From positions 126,129 to 190,128 of the forward strand of contig JAIESW010000024.1 in NCBI GenBank assembly GCA_019745565.1: a stretch of DNA of 64,000 bases. Reading direction: 5' to 3'. Numbering within the stretch: the stretch's first letter is position 1; each line of letters begins with the position of its first letter. Positions 28,958 through 38,191 of the stretch are shown here, in pieces. The stretch is from Burkholderiales bacterium. GTDB taxonomy: Bacteria > Pseudomonadota > Gammaproteobacteria > Burkholderiales > Ga0077523. The notes under the pieces were generated by a model. That model saw only the letters and a program-made list of their open reading frames with translations. It ran no database searches and was not told the origin of the DNA. The translations under genes were made by a program, and so were the position numbers.

Positions 28958-30307
28958 ATGAATTCGCTCTACCGTCGCAGCCGTGCGGAAATCGCCGGTC
29001 TGGTGCGTCTCGCCGTTCCTCTGGTGGCGGGTCTCACCACCTCGTCGCTGCTCATGATCACCGACACGTGGATGCTCGGTCCGCTGGGGGCGATCCCGCT
29101 GGCGGCCGCGTCGCTGACCGGCAGCGTCGTGCTGATCCTGTGGGCGGCCGTGTACGGATTCATGACGCCCGTGGGCATCCTGATCGGACGTGCCTTCGGC
29201 GCCGGCGACGCGGCGCGGGTCGCGAGCGTCGTCGCGCACGGGCGCTGGCTGGGACTGGGCATCGGGATCGTCCTGGCCGCGCTGATGATCGCGGTGCTGC
29301 CGCTGCTGGGCTTCGCGGGCCAACCGCGCGAGGTGCTGGACGTGATCGCTCCGTACTGGATCACCATGGCGCTGGTGCTGGTGCCGTACTCGATCAACCT
29401 GGTCTTCAAGCAACTGCTCGATGCGGTCGATCGTGCGTGGACCGGCGTGGCGATCCTGTCGATCGCCGTGGTGGTGAACGTGCCGCTCAACTACGCGCTG
29501 ATCCACGGCGTATGGATCTTTCCGAGGCTCGGACTGACCGGTGCAGCCGTGGCCACACTGGTTGCCGAAGGCACCGCGCTGCTGGCCTTCTGGGCGTACT
29601 GGCGCTTTGCTGCTGCGATGGCGGATCTGCGGCTGGCCGTACGGCTGCGCCGTCTCGGTTTCACGGAGCAATCGAAGGACGGCGTACCGATGGGTCTGCA
29701 ATACCTGGCCGAAGGCAGCGCTCTGTCCGTGGCGGGCGTACTGATCGGACTGCTCGGTGCCACCGCTCTGGCCGCCAACCAGATCGTGTTCAGCGTCGCG
29801 TCCGTGCTCTACATGCTGCCGCTCGGCATGGCCGGCGCCGTGGCCATCCGCATTGCCCAGGTGCTGGGTGCGGGCGAGCCCGACCGGGTGCAGCCCATCG
29901 GGTTCGCAGCGATGGGACTGGTGACCTCGTGGACGGTGCTCTTCACCGCCACGCTCATCGTCGCAGGCGCGGACATCGCGGCGGCGTTCATCGAGGACCG
30001 CGCGGTCATCGCGGCGGCCACCGCCATGTTCATCGCGGTGGGCGTGATGCAGATCTTCGACGGCATCCAGTCCGTGAGCCTGGGCGCGCTGCGTGCGCTG
30101 CTCGACAACCGCTGGCCGACCGTCGTTACGCTCGGTGCCTATTGGCTGCTCGCGTTGCCCTTCGGCTGGCTGTTCGCGATTCCGCTCAACTTCGGGGCGG
30201 CCGGCTTCTGGGGCGGTTTCGCCCTCGGGCTCTCGGTGGCGGCGTTGCTGCTCCTGCGACGCTTTCTCGGTGCCGGGTCCAGCCTCGCAACCACCGCAGG
30301 ACGGTAG
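28958..30307 (+). CDS. MATE family efflux transporter
   Basis: 449 aa with twelve membrane segments in two related halves. The first half starts LVRLAVPLVAGLTTSSLLMI; TDTWMLGPLGAIPLAAASL is the usual MATE pattern near the second helix, and the second half repeats it with GLQYLAEGSALSVAGVLIGL. It exports drugs or metabolites with H+ or Na+ antiport. The start ATG 28958 follows the divergent gap; the open frame further upstream is antisense to lysR and not MATE. Probably regulated by the LysR protein. Confidence 0.92.
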   Translation: MNSLYRRSRAEIAGLVRLAVPLVAGLTTSSLLMITDTWMLGPLGAIPLAAASLTGSVVLILWAAVYGFMTPVGILIGRAFGAGDAARVASVVAHGRWLGLGIGIVLAALMIAVLPLLGFAGQPREVLDVIAPYWITMALVLVPYSINLVFKQLLDAVDRAWTGVAILSIAVVVNVPLNYALIHGVWIFPRLGLTGAAVATLVAEGTALLAFWAYWRFAAAMADLRLAVRLRRLGFTEQSKDGVPMGLQYLAEGSALSVAGVLIGLLGATALAANQIVFSVASVLYMLPLGMAGAVAIRIAQVLGAGEPDRVQPIGFAAMGLVTSWTVLFTATLIVAGADIAAAFIEDRAVIAAATAMFIAVGVMQIFDGIQSVSLGALRALLDNRWPTVVTLGAYWLLALPFGWLFAIPLNFGAAGFWGGFALGLSVAALLLLRRFLGAGSSLATTAGR

Positions 30308-30419
30308 CCGTCGTCAGCGCGGCTGTCGGCGGTGTCTCGCCCGGCCGCGTCGATCCCCGCCCCAGGGCCTGGGGCCCCGCGCCGGGTGGCTCGCACCGCC
30401 AAGCTCGCAGCCTCGGCGC

Positions 30420-31043
30420 TCACACCTTGATCCACGTCTCAGAGAACGCGAGGAAGGCGGTGCTGCTGTCTTTCTTGCCGGCGAACTCGCGCGGGAACGG
30501 CCGCCCCGCCAGCGGCCGGCCGTTGATGTGCCCCGAAGTCTCGCGCACGTCGACGAAAGTCGAGAACATCTCGTGCTTTCCGGTGACGGCCTTGTGGTCG
30601 CCGGCCAGTTCCACCTCGTAGCAGTCGCCCCAACCGCCCCAGGTCAATTGCACCTGGCCCAGCGTGGAACGGAACCACTCGGTGTGCACCGTGCGGCCGT
30701 CGCCGCCGGCGACGAAGTCCCACCCCGGGACCAGCTTCGTGGAAGCGAGCGCATTGCTGTTCCTGAACGCGAGGAAGTGCTGCACGAAGCCGTCGCGCAG
30801 ATACACGGCGAGCGGTTCGTTGTCGGTGATGCAGACGTTGGGTTTGCCGGGTTTGGAACCGTCCCCCGACGGATCGAGTACGAGGAACGCCGCGTGCCCT
30901 TTGCCGTGGGGCGACAGCACCACGCGGAAGAAGCTCACCAGCGTGACGTAGGGCCCGTCGGCGCGATCGCGCAGATACATGCCGGGATTCTCGCCGGACC
31001 AGTCGACCGGGCGTGCGTTCATGGCGGGTCGCGACATCGTCAT
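30420..31043 (-). CDS. Hypothetical protein, 207 aa
   Basis: ATG 31043 has AAAGGACG upstream. No signal peptide and no membrane segment. The sequence is rich in aromatic and Gly residues (VQLTWGGWGDCYEVELAGDH) and looks like a soluble beta-sandwich or barrel; RTVHTEWFRSTLGQVQLTWG and STAFLAFSETWIKV at the end suggest strands. I do not recognise a family. It is 17 bp downstream of the GNAT gene on the same strand, so the two are probably cotranscribed. Confidence 0.6.
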   Translation of the reverse strand: MTMSRPAMNARPVDWSGENPGMYLRDRADGPYVTLVSFFRVVLSPHGKGHAAFLVLDPSGDGSKPGKPNVCITDNEPLAVYLRDGFVQHFLAFRNSNALASTKLVPGWDFVAGGDGRTVHTEWFRSTLGQVQLTWGGWGDCYEVELAGDHKAVTGKHEMFSTFVDVRETSGHINGRPLAGRPFPREFAGKKDSSTAFLAFSETWIKV

Positions 31044-31060
31044 CGTCCTTTCGGTGAATG

Positions 31061-31540
31061 TCAGGCGCTGGAGGGTACGGCTTTGCGCAGATCGTGACCC
31101 AGGCGGATCGCGGCCTCGCGGCCGCGGTAGTAGCCGGGCATCAGGAACATCTCCCGGTAGCCCAGCGACCGGTAGAAGTCGCGCGCCGCCTGATTGCCGA
31201 CCCGGGCTTCCACGTACACGATGCCGATCCCGGCGGTGCGTGCGCTTGCCTCGAGCCACTGCACCAGGCCGCGGCCGATGCCCCGGCGTTGCTCGACGCG
31301 ATCCACCGCGAGCAGCGACAAATGCGCGTGCTCGTCGAGAAACTCCATGATGGCGAAGCCGGCCACGGGCGCGTTTCCATCGGCGACGATGCTGCAGGTG
31401 TCGGGAGCCTTGAGCGAGCCGAGGATGCGCTTGGGCGTCCACGACCAGCCGAGCCCGGATTCGATCAGATCGCGCGACAGGCGCGCGATCCGCTGCGCAT
31501 CCGGAGGCGTCGCCAGGCGGATCAAGGTTTCCCGGGACAT
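31061..31540 (-). CDS. GNAT family N-acetyltransferase
   Basis: 159 aa. The acetyl-CoA motif is visible: LSLLAVDRVEQRRGIGRGLV (R-x-x-G-x-G/A), followed by IVYVEARVGNQAARDFYRSL, the strand-helix pair typical of RimI-like enzymes, and GYREMFLMPGYY. Acceptor unknown; the N-x-A-x-x-F/Y-Y motif is compatible with protein N-terminal acetylation or with small amines. It lies 14 bp from trpB2 and 17 bp from the hypothetical gene in one minus-strand group. Confidence 0.85.
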   Translation of the reverse strand: MSRETLIRLATPPDAQRIARLSRDLIESGLGWSWTPKRILGSLKAPDTCSIVADGNAPVAGFAIMEFLDEHAHLSLLAVDRVEQRRGIGRGLVQWLEASARTAGIGIVYVEARVGNQAARDFYRSLGYREMFLMPGYYRGREAAIRLGHDLRKAVPSSA

Positions 31541-31554
31541 GATCGCGAGATCGA

Positions 31555-32925
31555 TCAGGCGGGCTCGGGCACCGAAGGGAGGCCGGCCAGGGCCATGGCG
31601 AGTTCCTTCTCGTCGTAGTGCTGATCGGTCAGCTTGCCGGCAAAGTAATCCGTGTACGCCTGCATGTCGAAATGGCCATGACCGCACAGGTTGAACAGGA
31701 TGGCCTTCGAAGTGCCCGATTCCTTGCAGCGCAGCGCCTCGTCGATCGCACCCTTCACCGCATGGTTGGCTTCGGGCGCCGGCACGATGCCCTCGTTGCG
31801 CGCGAACAGCACACCGGCCTCGAAGCACGATACCTGGTGATAGGCGCGTGCTTCGATCAGGCCCAGTTCCTTGATGTGCGATACCAGCGGCGCCATGCCG
31901 TGGTAGCGCAGCCCGCCGGCGTGGAACCCGGGCGGCATGAACGCCGAGCCGAGGGTATGCATCTTCGCGAGCGGCGTCATCTGGCCGGTGTCCCCGAAGT
32001 CGTAGGCATACCGGCCGCGGGTGAGACTCGGGCATGCCGCGGGTTCGACCGCGATGATGCGCACCTTCCTTCCACCGCGCAGCTGGGCGCCGAGGAACGG
32101 GAACGCGATCCCCGCGAAATTCGAACCGCCGCCGGTGCAGCCGACGATGACATCCGGATAGTCGTTCGCCAGTTCCATCTGAGCGATGGCTTCCTGGCCG
32201 ACCACGGTCTGATGCAGCAACACGTGGTTCAACACCGAACCGAGCGCGTACTTGGTGTCCTCGCGGCTCGCTGCCACCTCGACCGCCTCGGAGATCGCGA
32301 TCCCGAGACTGCCGTTGTTGTCCGGCGATTTCGCCAGCAGGGCGCGGCCGAAGTTGGTTTCCATGGACGGGCTCGCGATGCAGCGGGCACCGTAGGTCTC
32401 CATCAGCGCGCGGCGGTAGGGCTTCTGGTTGTAGGACACCTTCACCATGAAGACCTGGATCTCGAGCCCGAAGAGCGCACCCGCGAAAGCGAGCGACGAT
32501 CCCCATTGGCCGGCACCGGTCTCGGTGCTGATGCGTTTGACCCCCGCCTCCTTGTTGTAGAAAGCCTGGGCCACCGCGGTATTCGGCTTGTGGCTGCCGG
32601 CCGGGCTCACTCCTTCGTACTTGTAGTAGATGCGCGCCGGCGTCTGCAGCGCCTTCTCCAGACGCCGCGCACGGAAGAGCGGGCTCGGCCGCCACTGCCT
32701 GTAGATGTCGCGCACCGGACCGGGGATCTCGACCTCCCGATCGGTCGATACCTCCTGCATGATCAGCGCCATCGGAAAGAGCGGCGCGAGATCGTCGGGT
32801 CCGACGGGCTGGAGCGTGCCGGGGTGCAGCACCGGTGGTGGCGGCGAGGGCAGATCCGCCATCAGGTTGTACCAGTGCTTCGGTATGCGCGTTTCGTCCA
32901 GCAGGTACTTGACGCTGTCGGTCAT
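31555..32925 (-). CDS. TrpB-like PLP-dependent enzyme (TrpB2 group)
   Basis: 456 aa, about 55 residues longer than ordinary TrpB, with the TrpB2 N-terminus ([20 protein letters not shown]). The PLP lysine is K113 in [23 protein letters not shown] and the phosphate loop [12 protein letters not shown] are also conserved. TrpB2 enzymes make tryptophan from indole and serine without needing TrpA; some act on other substrates. The true trp genes lie 24 kb away, so this is an accessory copy that may recover indole. Confidence 0.9.
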   Translation of the reverse strand: MTDSVKYLLDETRIPKHWYNLMADLPSPPPPVLHPGTLQPVGPDDLAPLFPMALIMQEVSTDREVEIPGPVRDIYRQWRPSPLFRARRLEKALQTPARIYYKYEGVSPAGSHKPNTAVAQAFYNKEAGVKRISTETGAGQWGSSLAFAGALFGLEIQVFMVKVSYNQKPYRRALMETYGARCIASPSMETNFGRALLAKSPDNNGSLGIAISEAVEVAASREDTKYALGSVLNHVLLHQTVVGQEAIAQMELANDYPDVIVGCTGGGSNFAGIAFPFLGAQLRGGRKVRIIAVEPAACPSLTRGRYAYDFGDTGQMTPLAKMHTLGSAFMPPGFHAGGLRYHGMAPLVSHIKELGLIEARAYHQVSCFEAGVLFARNEGIVPAPEANHAVKGAIDEALRCKESGTSKAILFNLCGHGHFDMQAYTDYFAGKLTDQHYDEKELAMALAGLPSVPEPA

Positions 32926-33091
32926 GCAGTCCTCCCCAGGGGTCGTTCAACTCACCTCGGCCGGATCGCTGCCGGCCTGGGCGCTCTCGGGTGCGCGGCA
33001 CCGACTATACCGCCGCGCGGCGGACAGCGGGAACCGGGAACGCGCGTGCTACGCTCCCGACGGACGCTGACCCCTGCTTCCGGGAGACACC

Positions 33092-33772
33092 ATGGCGAAT
33101 TTCGACTGGAGGCGCGCCTCCGAGTACCTGGACGAGCGGTACGGGCGCGACGTTGTCGGCATCGAAGAATGGCTCTGGCTGCTCATGACGCTGCGTGACC
33201 ACGCGCGCGCGGAGCAACCCGATCCGGTGCTCGCCGCGTTCGACGAGTTCCTGCGCCGCCTGCGCGAGATCGAGACGAAGCCGTTCGCGTGCCGGGTGTT
33301 CGTGTCGCACCAGCAGCTCGACGTGCCTCTCGCAGAGCGCATCGCGTGGCTCGCGCAGGGCGCCGGGTTCGAATACTGGCTCGACGTGCACGATCCGCTG
33401 CTCAATCTCGGGACCGGTTCCGGCCTGCCGCCGGTGATCCAGACCGTGCTGATCGCGGCCATCATCGAGATGGCGCTGCTCAACTGCTCCCATGGCATCA
33501 CCGTGCAGACGGCGAACGCGCAGCGCTCGCGCTGGGTTCCCTACGAATTCGGGCGGGCCAAGCGGCGCTGGCTGCGCTCGACCCAGGTGGCGAGCTGGTT
33601 CGACAACGGCATTTATGCGACCAGCACGGCGGACTATCTCAAGCTCGGCGTCTGTGCCCTGGGCGAGAAGGACGTGGACCGCTGGCTGCACACGGAGCAT
33701 CGACGCAGTGGCTGCCCCGCAGCTTCGGGCAGCTGGCCCGGGTCGGGCATTCCGCCGCCGCTGCCCAACTGA
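33092..33772 (+). CDS. TIR-like domain protein
   Basis: 226 aa, CGGGAGACACC before ATG 33092. Residues 1-60 are helical (FDWRRASEYLDERYGRDVVG). A TIR-like fold follows: VFVSHQQLDVPLAERIAWLA (69-88), YWLDVHDP (95-102), IIEMALLNCSHGITVQT (124-140) and a WxxxE motif at W148/E152 (WVPYEFGRAKRRW). Active bacterial TIR domains cleave NAD+ using a Glu, and E152 is the candidate. It is single, with no defence gene beside it (trpB2 divergent upstream, an RND pump convergent downstream). Role unknown; a TIR_2-type assignment from motifs alone. Confidence 0.65.
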   Translation: MANFDWRRASEYLDERYGRDVVGIEEWLWLLMTLRDHARAEQPDPVLAAFDEFLRRLREIETKPFACRVFVSHQQLDVPLAERIAWLAQGAGFEYWLDVHDPLLNLGTGSGLPPVIQTVLIAAIIEMALLNCSHGITVQTANAQRSRWVPYEFGRAKRRWLRSTQVASWFDNGIYATSTADYLKLGVCALGEKDVDRWLHTEHRRSGCPAASGSWPGSGIPPPLPN

Positions 33773-33779
33773 CCGAAGC

Positions 33780-36700
33780 TCAGGAGCCGGTCGATTCCGC
33801 GCGGTGGACGAAGTGCGGATCGACGCCGATGGTGTCGCGGTCCTTCCGCATCCAGTTCTGGAAGCGCTCCAAATAGATGTAGATCACCGGTGTGATGTAC
33901 AGCGTGAGGATCTGCGACACCAGCAGACCGCCGACGACCGCGACGCCGAGCGGCTGCCGCGATTCGGCGCCGGCACCATAGCCCAGGGCGATCGGCAGGG
34001 TGCCCATCAGGGCCGCCATGGTGGTCATCATGATCGGGCGGAAGCGCGTGAGCGCAGCTTCGTAGATGGCATCGTGCGGACTCTTGCCGGCGCGCCGCGC
34101 CTCGATGGCGAAGTCGATCATCATGATCGCGTTCTTCTTCACGATGCCGATCAGCATGACCAGGCCGACGAAGCCGAACATGTCGAGCTCCATGTGGAAG
34201 AGCTTCAGCGAGAGCAGCGCACCGAGGCCCGCGGTGGGCAATCCGGAGAGGATCGTGACCGGATGGATGAAGCTCTCGTACAGGATGCCGAGGATCAGGT
34301 AGATCACGAACACCGCGAGGATCAGCAGGACACCCATGCCGGCCAGCGACGACTGGAACGCCTGGGCCGAGCCCTGGAAGCTCGTGTTGAGCGTGGCCGG
34401 CACACGTTGCTCGGCCATCATGCGGTTGATCGCTTCGATCCCCTGGCCGAGTGCGACGCCCGGCTTCAGGTTGAAGGAGATGGTCACCGCCGGCAGCTGA
34501 CCCAGGTGGCTGATCACCAGCGGACCCACCGAGGGCTTCATGTCGGCGACGGCCGACAGCGGCACCAGGCTGCCACCGGAACTGCGTACGTACAGCAGCG
34601 ACAGCGCGGACGGATCGAGCTGGTACTTGGGCTGCACCTCGAGCAGGACCCAGTACTGGTTGGTCGGCGTGAAGATGTTCGACACCTGCTTCGGCCCATA
34701 GGCGCTGTACAGCGCGTTCTCGATCTGGTCGGCGGTGACACCGAGCGCCGCGGCCTTGTCGCGATCGATGTTGAGCACGATCTGCGGATTCTTGATCTGC
34801 AGGTCGCTGGTCACGTCGGTGAACCCCGGCAGCCCGCGGATTTTCTCTTCGATCAGCGGTGCCCACTTGTAGAGTTCGGCGGCGTCGGAGTCCTGCAGCG
34901 TGAACTGGTACTGACTCTTGGTGAGCACGCCGCCCAGCCGGATCGTGGGCAGGTTCTGCAGGTAGATCTTGAGGCCGGGGAGCGCACCGAGCTTCGGCTT
35001 CAACCGCTGCATGACTTCGTCGGCGCTCGGACGCTCGTGGCGGTCCTTGAGGCGGATCAGGATGCGTCCGAGGTTGATGGACTGGCTCGATCCGCCCACG
35101 CCCATGAACGCGGTCGTGGCGTCGACCGCCGGATCGGTGCGGATGATCGCCGCCGCCTGCTGCTGCAGTTCGTACATCGCATCGAAGGAGATGTCCTGCG
35201 CGGCTTCGGTGAACGCGAACAGCTGGCCCACGTCCTCGCTCGGCAGGAAACCCTTGGGGCTGTTCGAGAACAGCCATGCGGTCAGCACGGCGATGGCGAG
35301 GAAGACCACCATGCAGGTGCGCGGAAACGCCAGCACCGCCCGGAGCGAGCGGTCGTAGACGTCGCGCATGCCGTCGAACATGCGCTCGAGCGCGAGGTAC
35401 ACCCGGCCGTGCCGCACACCGTGGGCGGGGCGCAGCATGCGGCTGCACATGAGCGGCGTGAGCGACAGCGAGACGAAACCCGATACCAGGATCGCGGCAA
35501 TGATGGTGACCGCGAACTCGTGCAGCAGCCGGCCGACGACGCCGCCCATGAACAGCACCGGGATGAACACCGCAGCGAGCGAGACGGTCATGGACAGGAT
35601 GGTGAAGGCGATCTCCTTCGACCCGTCGAGCGTCGCCTGCAGCCGCGACTTGCCCATCTCGAGGTGGCGCATGATGTTCTCGAGCATCACGATCGCGTCG
35701 TCCACCACGAAGCCCACGCACAGGGTCAGCGCCATCAGCGACAGGTTGTCGAGGCTGAAGGCCATCAGATACATCACCGAGAATGTGCCGATGATGGACA
35801 TGGGCAACGCCAGATTCGGAATGATCGTGGCCGACAGGTTGCGCAGGAACAGGAAGATCACCAGCACCACCAGCGCGAGCGCCAGCACCAGGGTGAACTG
35901 GACGTCGTGCACCGACTCGCGGATCGAGAGGGAGCGGTCATAGACCACCTCCAGCTTGACCCCCGGCGGAATCTGCTCGCGGAAGACCGGCAGCAGTTTC
36001 TTCAGCGCATCCACCACCTCGACGGTATTGGTGCCGGGTTGGCGCAACACCGAGATGAGGATGCAGCGCTTGTCGTTGTACCAGGCGGCCTGCTTGTTGT
36101 CCTGCACGTCGTCGATGGCCGTGCCGATGTCCTTCAGGCGCAGCGGCGCACCGTTGCGGTAGGTGACGATGATGTCGCGGAAGCCCTCGGCGTTGGTGAG
36201 CTGACCGGTCGACTCCACCGACACGGCGCGCCGCGGGCCGTTCAGCGTGCCGGTGGGCAGGTTGACGTTGTTGCGTCCGATCGCCTGCTCCACTTCGTCG
36301 ATGCCCACACCGCGCGCCGCCATGGCGTAGGGATCGACCTGCACTCGCACCGCGTACTTCTGGGTGCCGTTCACCGTGACCTGGGCCACACCGTTCACGG
36401 TCGACATGCGCTGGGCGATCAGCGTCTCGGCGTACTCGTTTACCTGCGACATGGGAAACACGTCGGAGGTCAGCGCGAGATAGAACACCGGCTGGTCGGC
36501 CGGATTCACCTTCCGGAACGAAGGCGGCACCGGCATGTTCGGCGGCAGGTTGCGGCGCGCGATGGTGATCGCGGTCTGCACGTCCTGGGCGGCGGCATCG
36601 ATGGGCCGATCGAGCGAGAACTGCAGCGTGATCTGCGTCGAGCCCTTGGCGCTCGACGAGGTCATTTGCTCCAGACCGGCGATGGCGGAGAACTCCTTCT

Positions 36701-36902
36701 CGAGCGGTGTCGCGACCGCCGCGGCCATGGTTTCCGGACTGGCGCCCGGCAGGCTCGCGGTGACCTGCAACGTGGGGAAGTCGACGTTGGGCAACTGTGC
36801 GACAGGCAACTGGCGATAGGCCACGATGCCGAACGTGAGGATGCCGATCATGACCAGCCACGTCATGACCGGGCGCTCCACGAAGATGCGCGAGAGGTTC
36901 AT
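33780..36902 (-). CDS. RND multidrug efflux permease (AcrB/MdtBC/MexF type)
   Basis: 1040 aa, the usual length. N-terminus MNLSRIFVERPVMTWLVMIG, then QLPVAQLPNVDFPTLQVTAS; first large periplasmic loop, then helix 4 with AFSLDNLSLMALTLCVGFVV and DDAIVMLENIMRHLE (proton-relay Asp pair), and the second half GFVGLVMLIGIVKKNAIMMI. Periplasmic porter and docking domains lie between. NVDFP near the start is typical of the MdtB/MdtC/MuxB branch. Its periplasmic adaptor is next upstream. No outer-membrane channel is in the window. Confidence 0.94.
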   Translation of the reverse strand: MNLSRIFVERPVMTWLVMIGILTFGIVAYRQLPVAQLPNVDFPTLQVTASLPGASPETMAAAVATPLEKEFSAIAGLEQMTSSSAKGSTQITLQFSLDRPIDAAAQDVQTAITIARRNLPPNMPVPPSFRKVNPADQPVFYLALTSDVFPMSQVNEYAETLIAQRMSTVNGVAQVTVNGTQKYAVRVQVDPYAMAARGVGIDEVEQAIGRNNVNLPTGTLNGPRRAVSVESTGQLTNAEGFRDIIVTYRNGAPLRLKDIGTAIDDVQDNKQAAWYNDKRCILISVLRQPGTNTVEVVDALKKLLPVFREQIPPGVKLEVVYDRSLSIRESVHDVQFTLVLALALVVLVIFLFLRNLSATIIPNLALPMSIIGTFSVMYLMAFSLDNLSLMALTLCVGFVVDDAIVMLENIMRHLEMGKSRLQATLDGSKEIAFTILSMTVSLAAVFIPVLFMGGVVGRLLHEFAVTIIAAILVSGFVSLSLTPLMCSRMLRPAHGVRHGRVYLALERMFDGMRDVYDRSLRAVLAFPRTCMVVFLAIAVLTAWLFSNSPKGFLPSEDVGQLFAFTEAAQDISFDAMYELQQQAAAIIRTDPAVDATTAFMGVGGSSQSINLGRILIRLKDRHERPSADEVMQRLKPKLGALPGLKIYLQNLPTIRLGGVLTKSQYQFTLQDSDAAELYKWAPLIEEKIRGLPGFTDVTSDLQIKNPQIVLNIDRDKAAALGVTADQIENALYSAYGPKQVSNIFTPTNQYWVLLEVQPKYQLDPSALSLLYVRSSGGSLVPLSAVADMKPSVGPLVISHLGQLPAVTISFNLKPGVALGQGIEAINRMMAEQRVPATLNTSFQGSAQAFQSSLAGMGVLLILAVFVIYLILGILYESFIHPVTILSGLPTAGLGALLSLKLFHMELDMFGFVGLVMLIGIVKKNAIMMIDFAIEARRAGKSPHDAIYEAALTRFRPIMMTTMAALMGTLPIALGYGAGAESRQPLGVAVVGGLLVSQILTLYITPVIYIYLERFQNWMRKDRDTIGVDPHFVHRAESTGS

Positions 36903-37001
36903 CGCGTGCGATCGCGGCCCTCACGGCGCCGGGCCGCCCCAAGCCCATGAAGCGCTCCCATGGGGGGCAGCGACCGCAGGGAGCGTGGGGGCGGTCCCAT
37001 G

Positions 37002-38129
37002 CTAGCCGGACTTCGCCTGCACCTTGATTCCCGGCGTCAGCCGGATCTGGCCGCTCACCACCACCGTTTCGCCTTCGTGCAGGCCGTCGGCGATGACGGT
37101 CTCGGGACCGTCGGTGCGGTCGATCTTCACGTTGCGCATCTCGGCGCTGGAGTCGGGCTTGACCACGTACACGTAAGGCCCCTTCGGGCCGTTCTGCAGC
37201 GCGTCGGCGGGCACGACGATCGCGTTGTCCTGCCGGTCGAGCGTGACGGTGACGCTGGCGAACTGCCCGGGCCAGAGCACGTTGTCGCGGTTCGGGAAGG
37301 TGGCGCGCAGACGGATGGTGCCGGTCTGCTGGTCCACGGCATTGTCGATGAACGTGAGCGTGCCTTCGCTCGGTGCATGGGTGTCGCCCGTGGGGAGTGC
37401 CCGCACCGCCAGCGGTCCCTTGGCGAGGAACGACCGGATCCGTGCGAGATGCTGTTCCGGCACCGCGAAGCTCACGTAGATCGGCATGACCGCATTGATG
37501 ATGACCAGCGGTGCCGTGTCATTGGCCTTCACCACGTTGCCGAGCTGGATCTGCACCTTGCCGGCACGGCCGGCGATGGGTGCGTAGATGCGCGTGTACG
37601 AGAGCTGCACGCGGGCCGACTGCAGGCTCGCTTCGTTCGCCTCGGCGGTGGCGCGGCCGGCATCCAGGTCGGTCTTGATCTGGTTGTAGGCATCGGGCGA
37701 GATGAAGCCTTGCGCGAGCAACTCGGAATAGCGCTTTTCCTTGGCGACCTGGTTGGCGACCAGCGCGCGATCGCGCTGCACCGTGGCTTCCATCTGGCGC
37801 ACCTGGGCTTCGAGCGCGCGCGCATCCAGTTCGAACAGCAGGTCGCCCTTCGCCACGTCGTGCCCGTCGGCGAGGTGCACCGAGGTGATCTGCCCGTCGA
37901 TCCGCGACTTGACCGCCACGGTCGTGGAGGGTTCCACGTTGCCGATGGCCTCGAGCTTGAGCGGCATGCTCTTGCGCACGACGGCAGCGGTCGTGACCGG
38001 CACGGCCGGCGCAGCCTTGGGCTTGTCGCCGGCCTTCGCGTCGTCGCCGCCCGAGCAGGCGGTCAGGAACGTCAGCGCCAGCGCCGGCACGGCCAGCCAC
38101 AGCCGGAGGGAAGGGGAGTCCGACTTCAT
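37002..38129 (-). CDS. RND efflux periplasmic adaptor lipoprotein
   Basis: 375 aa. Lipobox WLAVPALALTFLTAC sets Cys25 as the anchor. The adaptor order is clear: a beta/lipoyl half (VEPSTTVAVKSRIDGQITSV), a coiled-coil hairpin (LEAQVRQMEATVQRDRALVA), the second lipoyl half (RIYAPIAGRAGKVQIQLGNV), then barrel and MP domains ending ETVVVSGQIRLTPGIKVQAK. It couples the permease to an outer-membrane channel. It is the first gene of the pump pair, 99 bp ahead of the permease. Confidence 0.93.
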   Translation of the reverse strand: MKSDSPSLRLWLAVPALALTFLTACSGGDDAKAGDKPKAAPAVPVTTAAVVRKSMPLKLEAIGNVEPSTTVAVKSRIDGQITSVHLADGHDVAKGDLLFELDARALEAQVRQMEATVQRDRALVANQVAKEKRYSELLAQGFISPDAYNQIKTDLDAGRATAEANEASLQSARVQLSYTRIYAPIAGRAGKVQIQLGNVVKANDTAPLVIINAVMPIYVSFAVPEQHLARIRSFLAKGPLAVRALPTGDTHAPSEGTLTFIDNAVDQQTGTIRLRATFPNRDNVLWPGQFASVTVTLDRQDNAIVVPADALQNGPKGPYVYVVKPDSSAEMRNVKIDRTDGPETVIADGLHEGETVVVSGQIRLTPGIKVQAKSG

Positions 38130-38191
38130 GGCACCGATTATGGAACGGCCTCGGACCGGCAGTATTTCAGCCGTGTATCAAACTTCCGGGC

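Noticed and set aside
30355..30380. CCCCAGG-G-CCTGGGG palindrome between MATE and the next gene as a terminator
   Set aside because: No T run on either strand; a chance GC palindrome is equally likely.
27859..30621. Long plus-strand frame spanning lysR and MATE
   Set aside because: It runs through both real genes in wrong frames; lysR and MATE have clear family motifs.
33492..36950. Long plus-strand open frame opposite the RND permease
   Set aside because: Shadow of the permease; His/Arg/Gln-rich with no recognisable fold.
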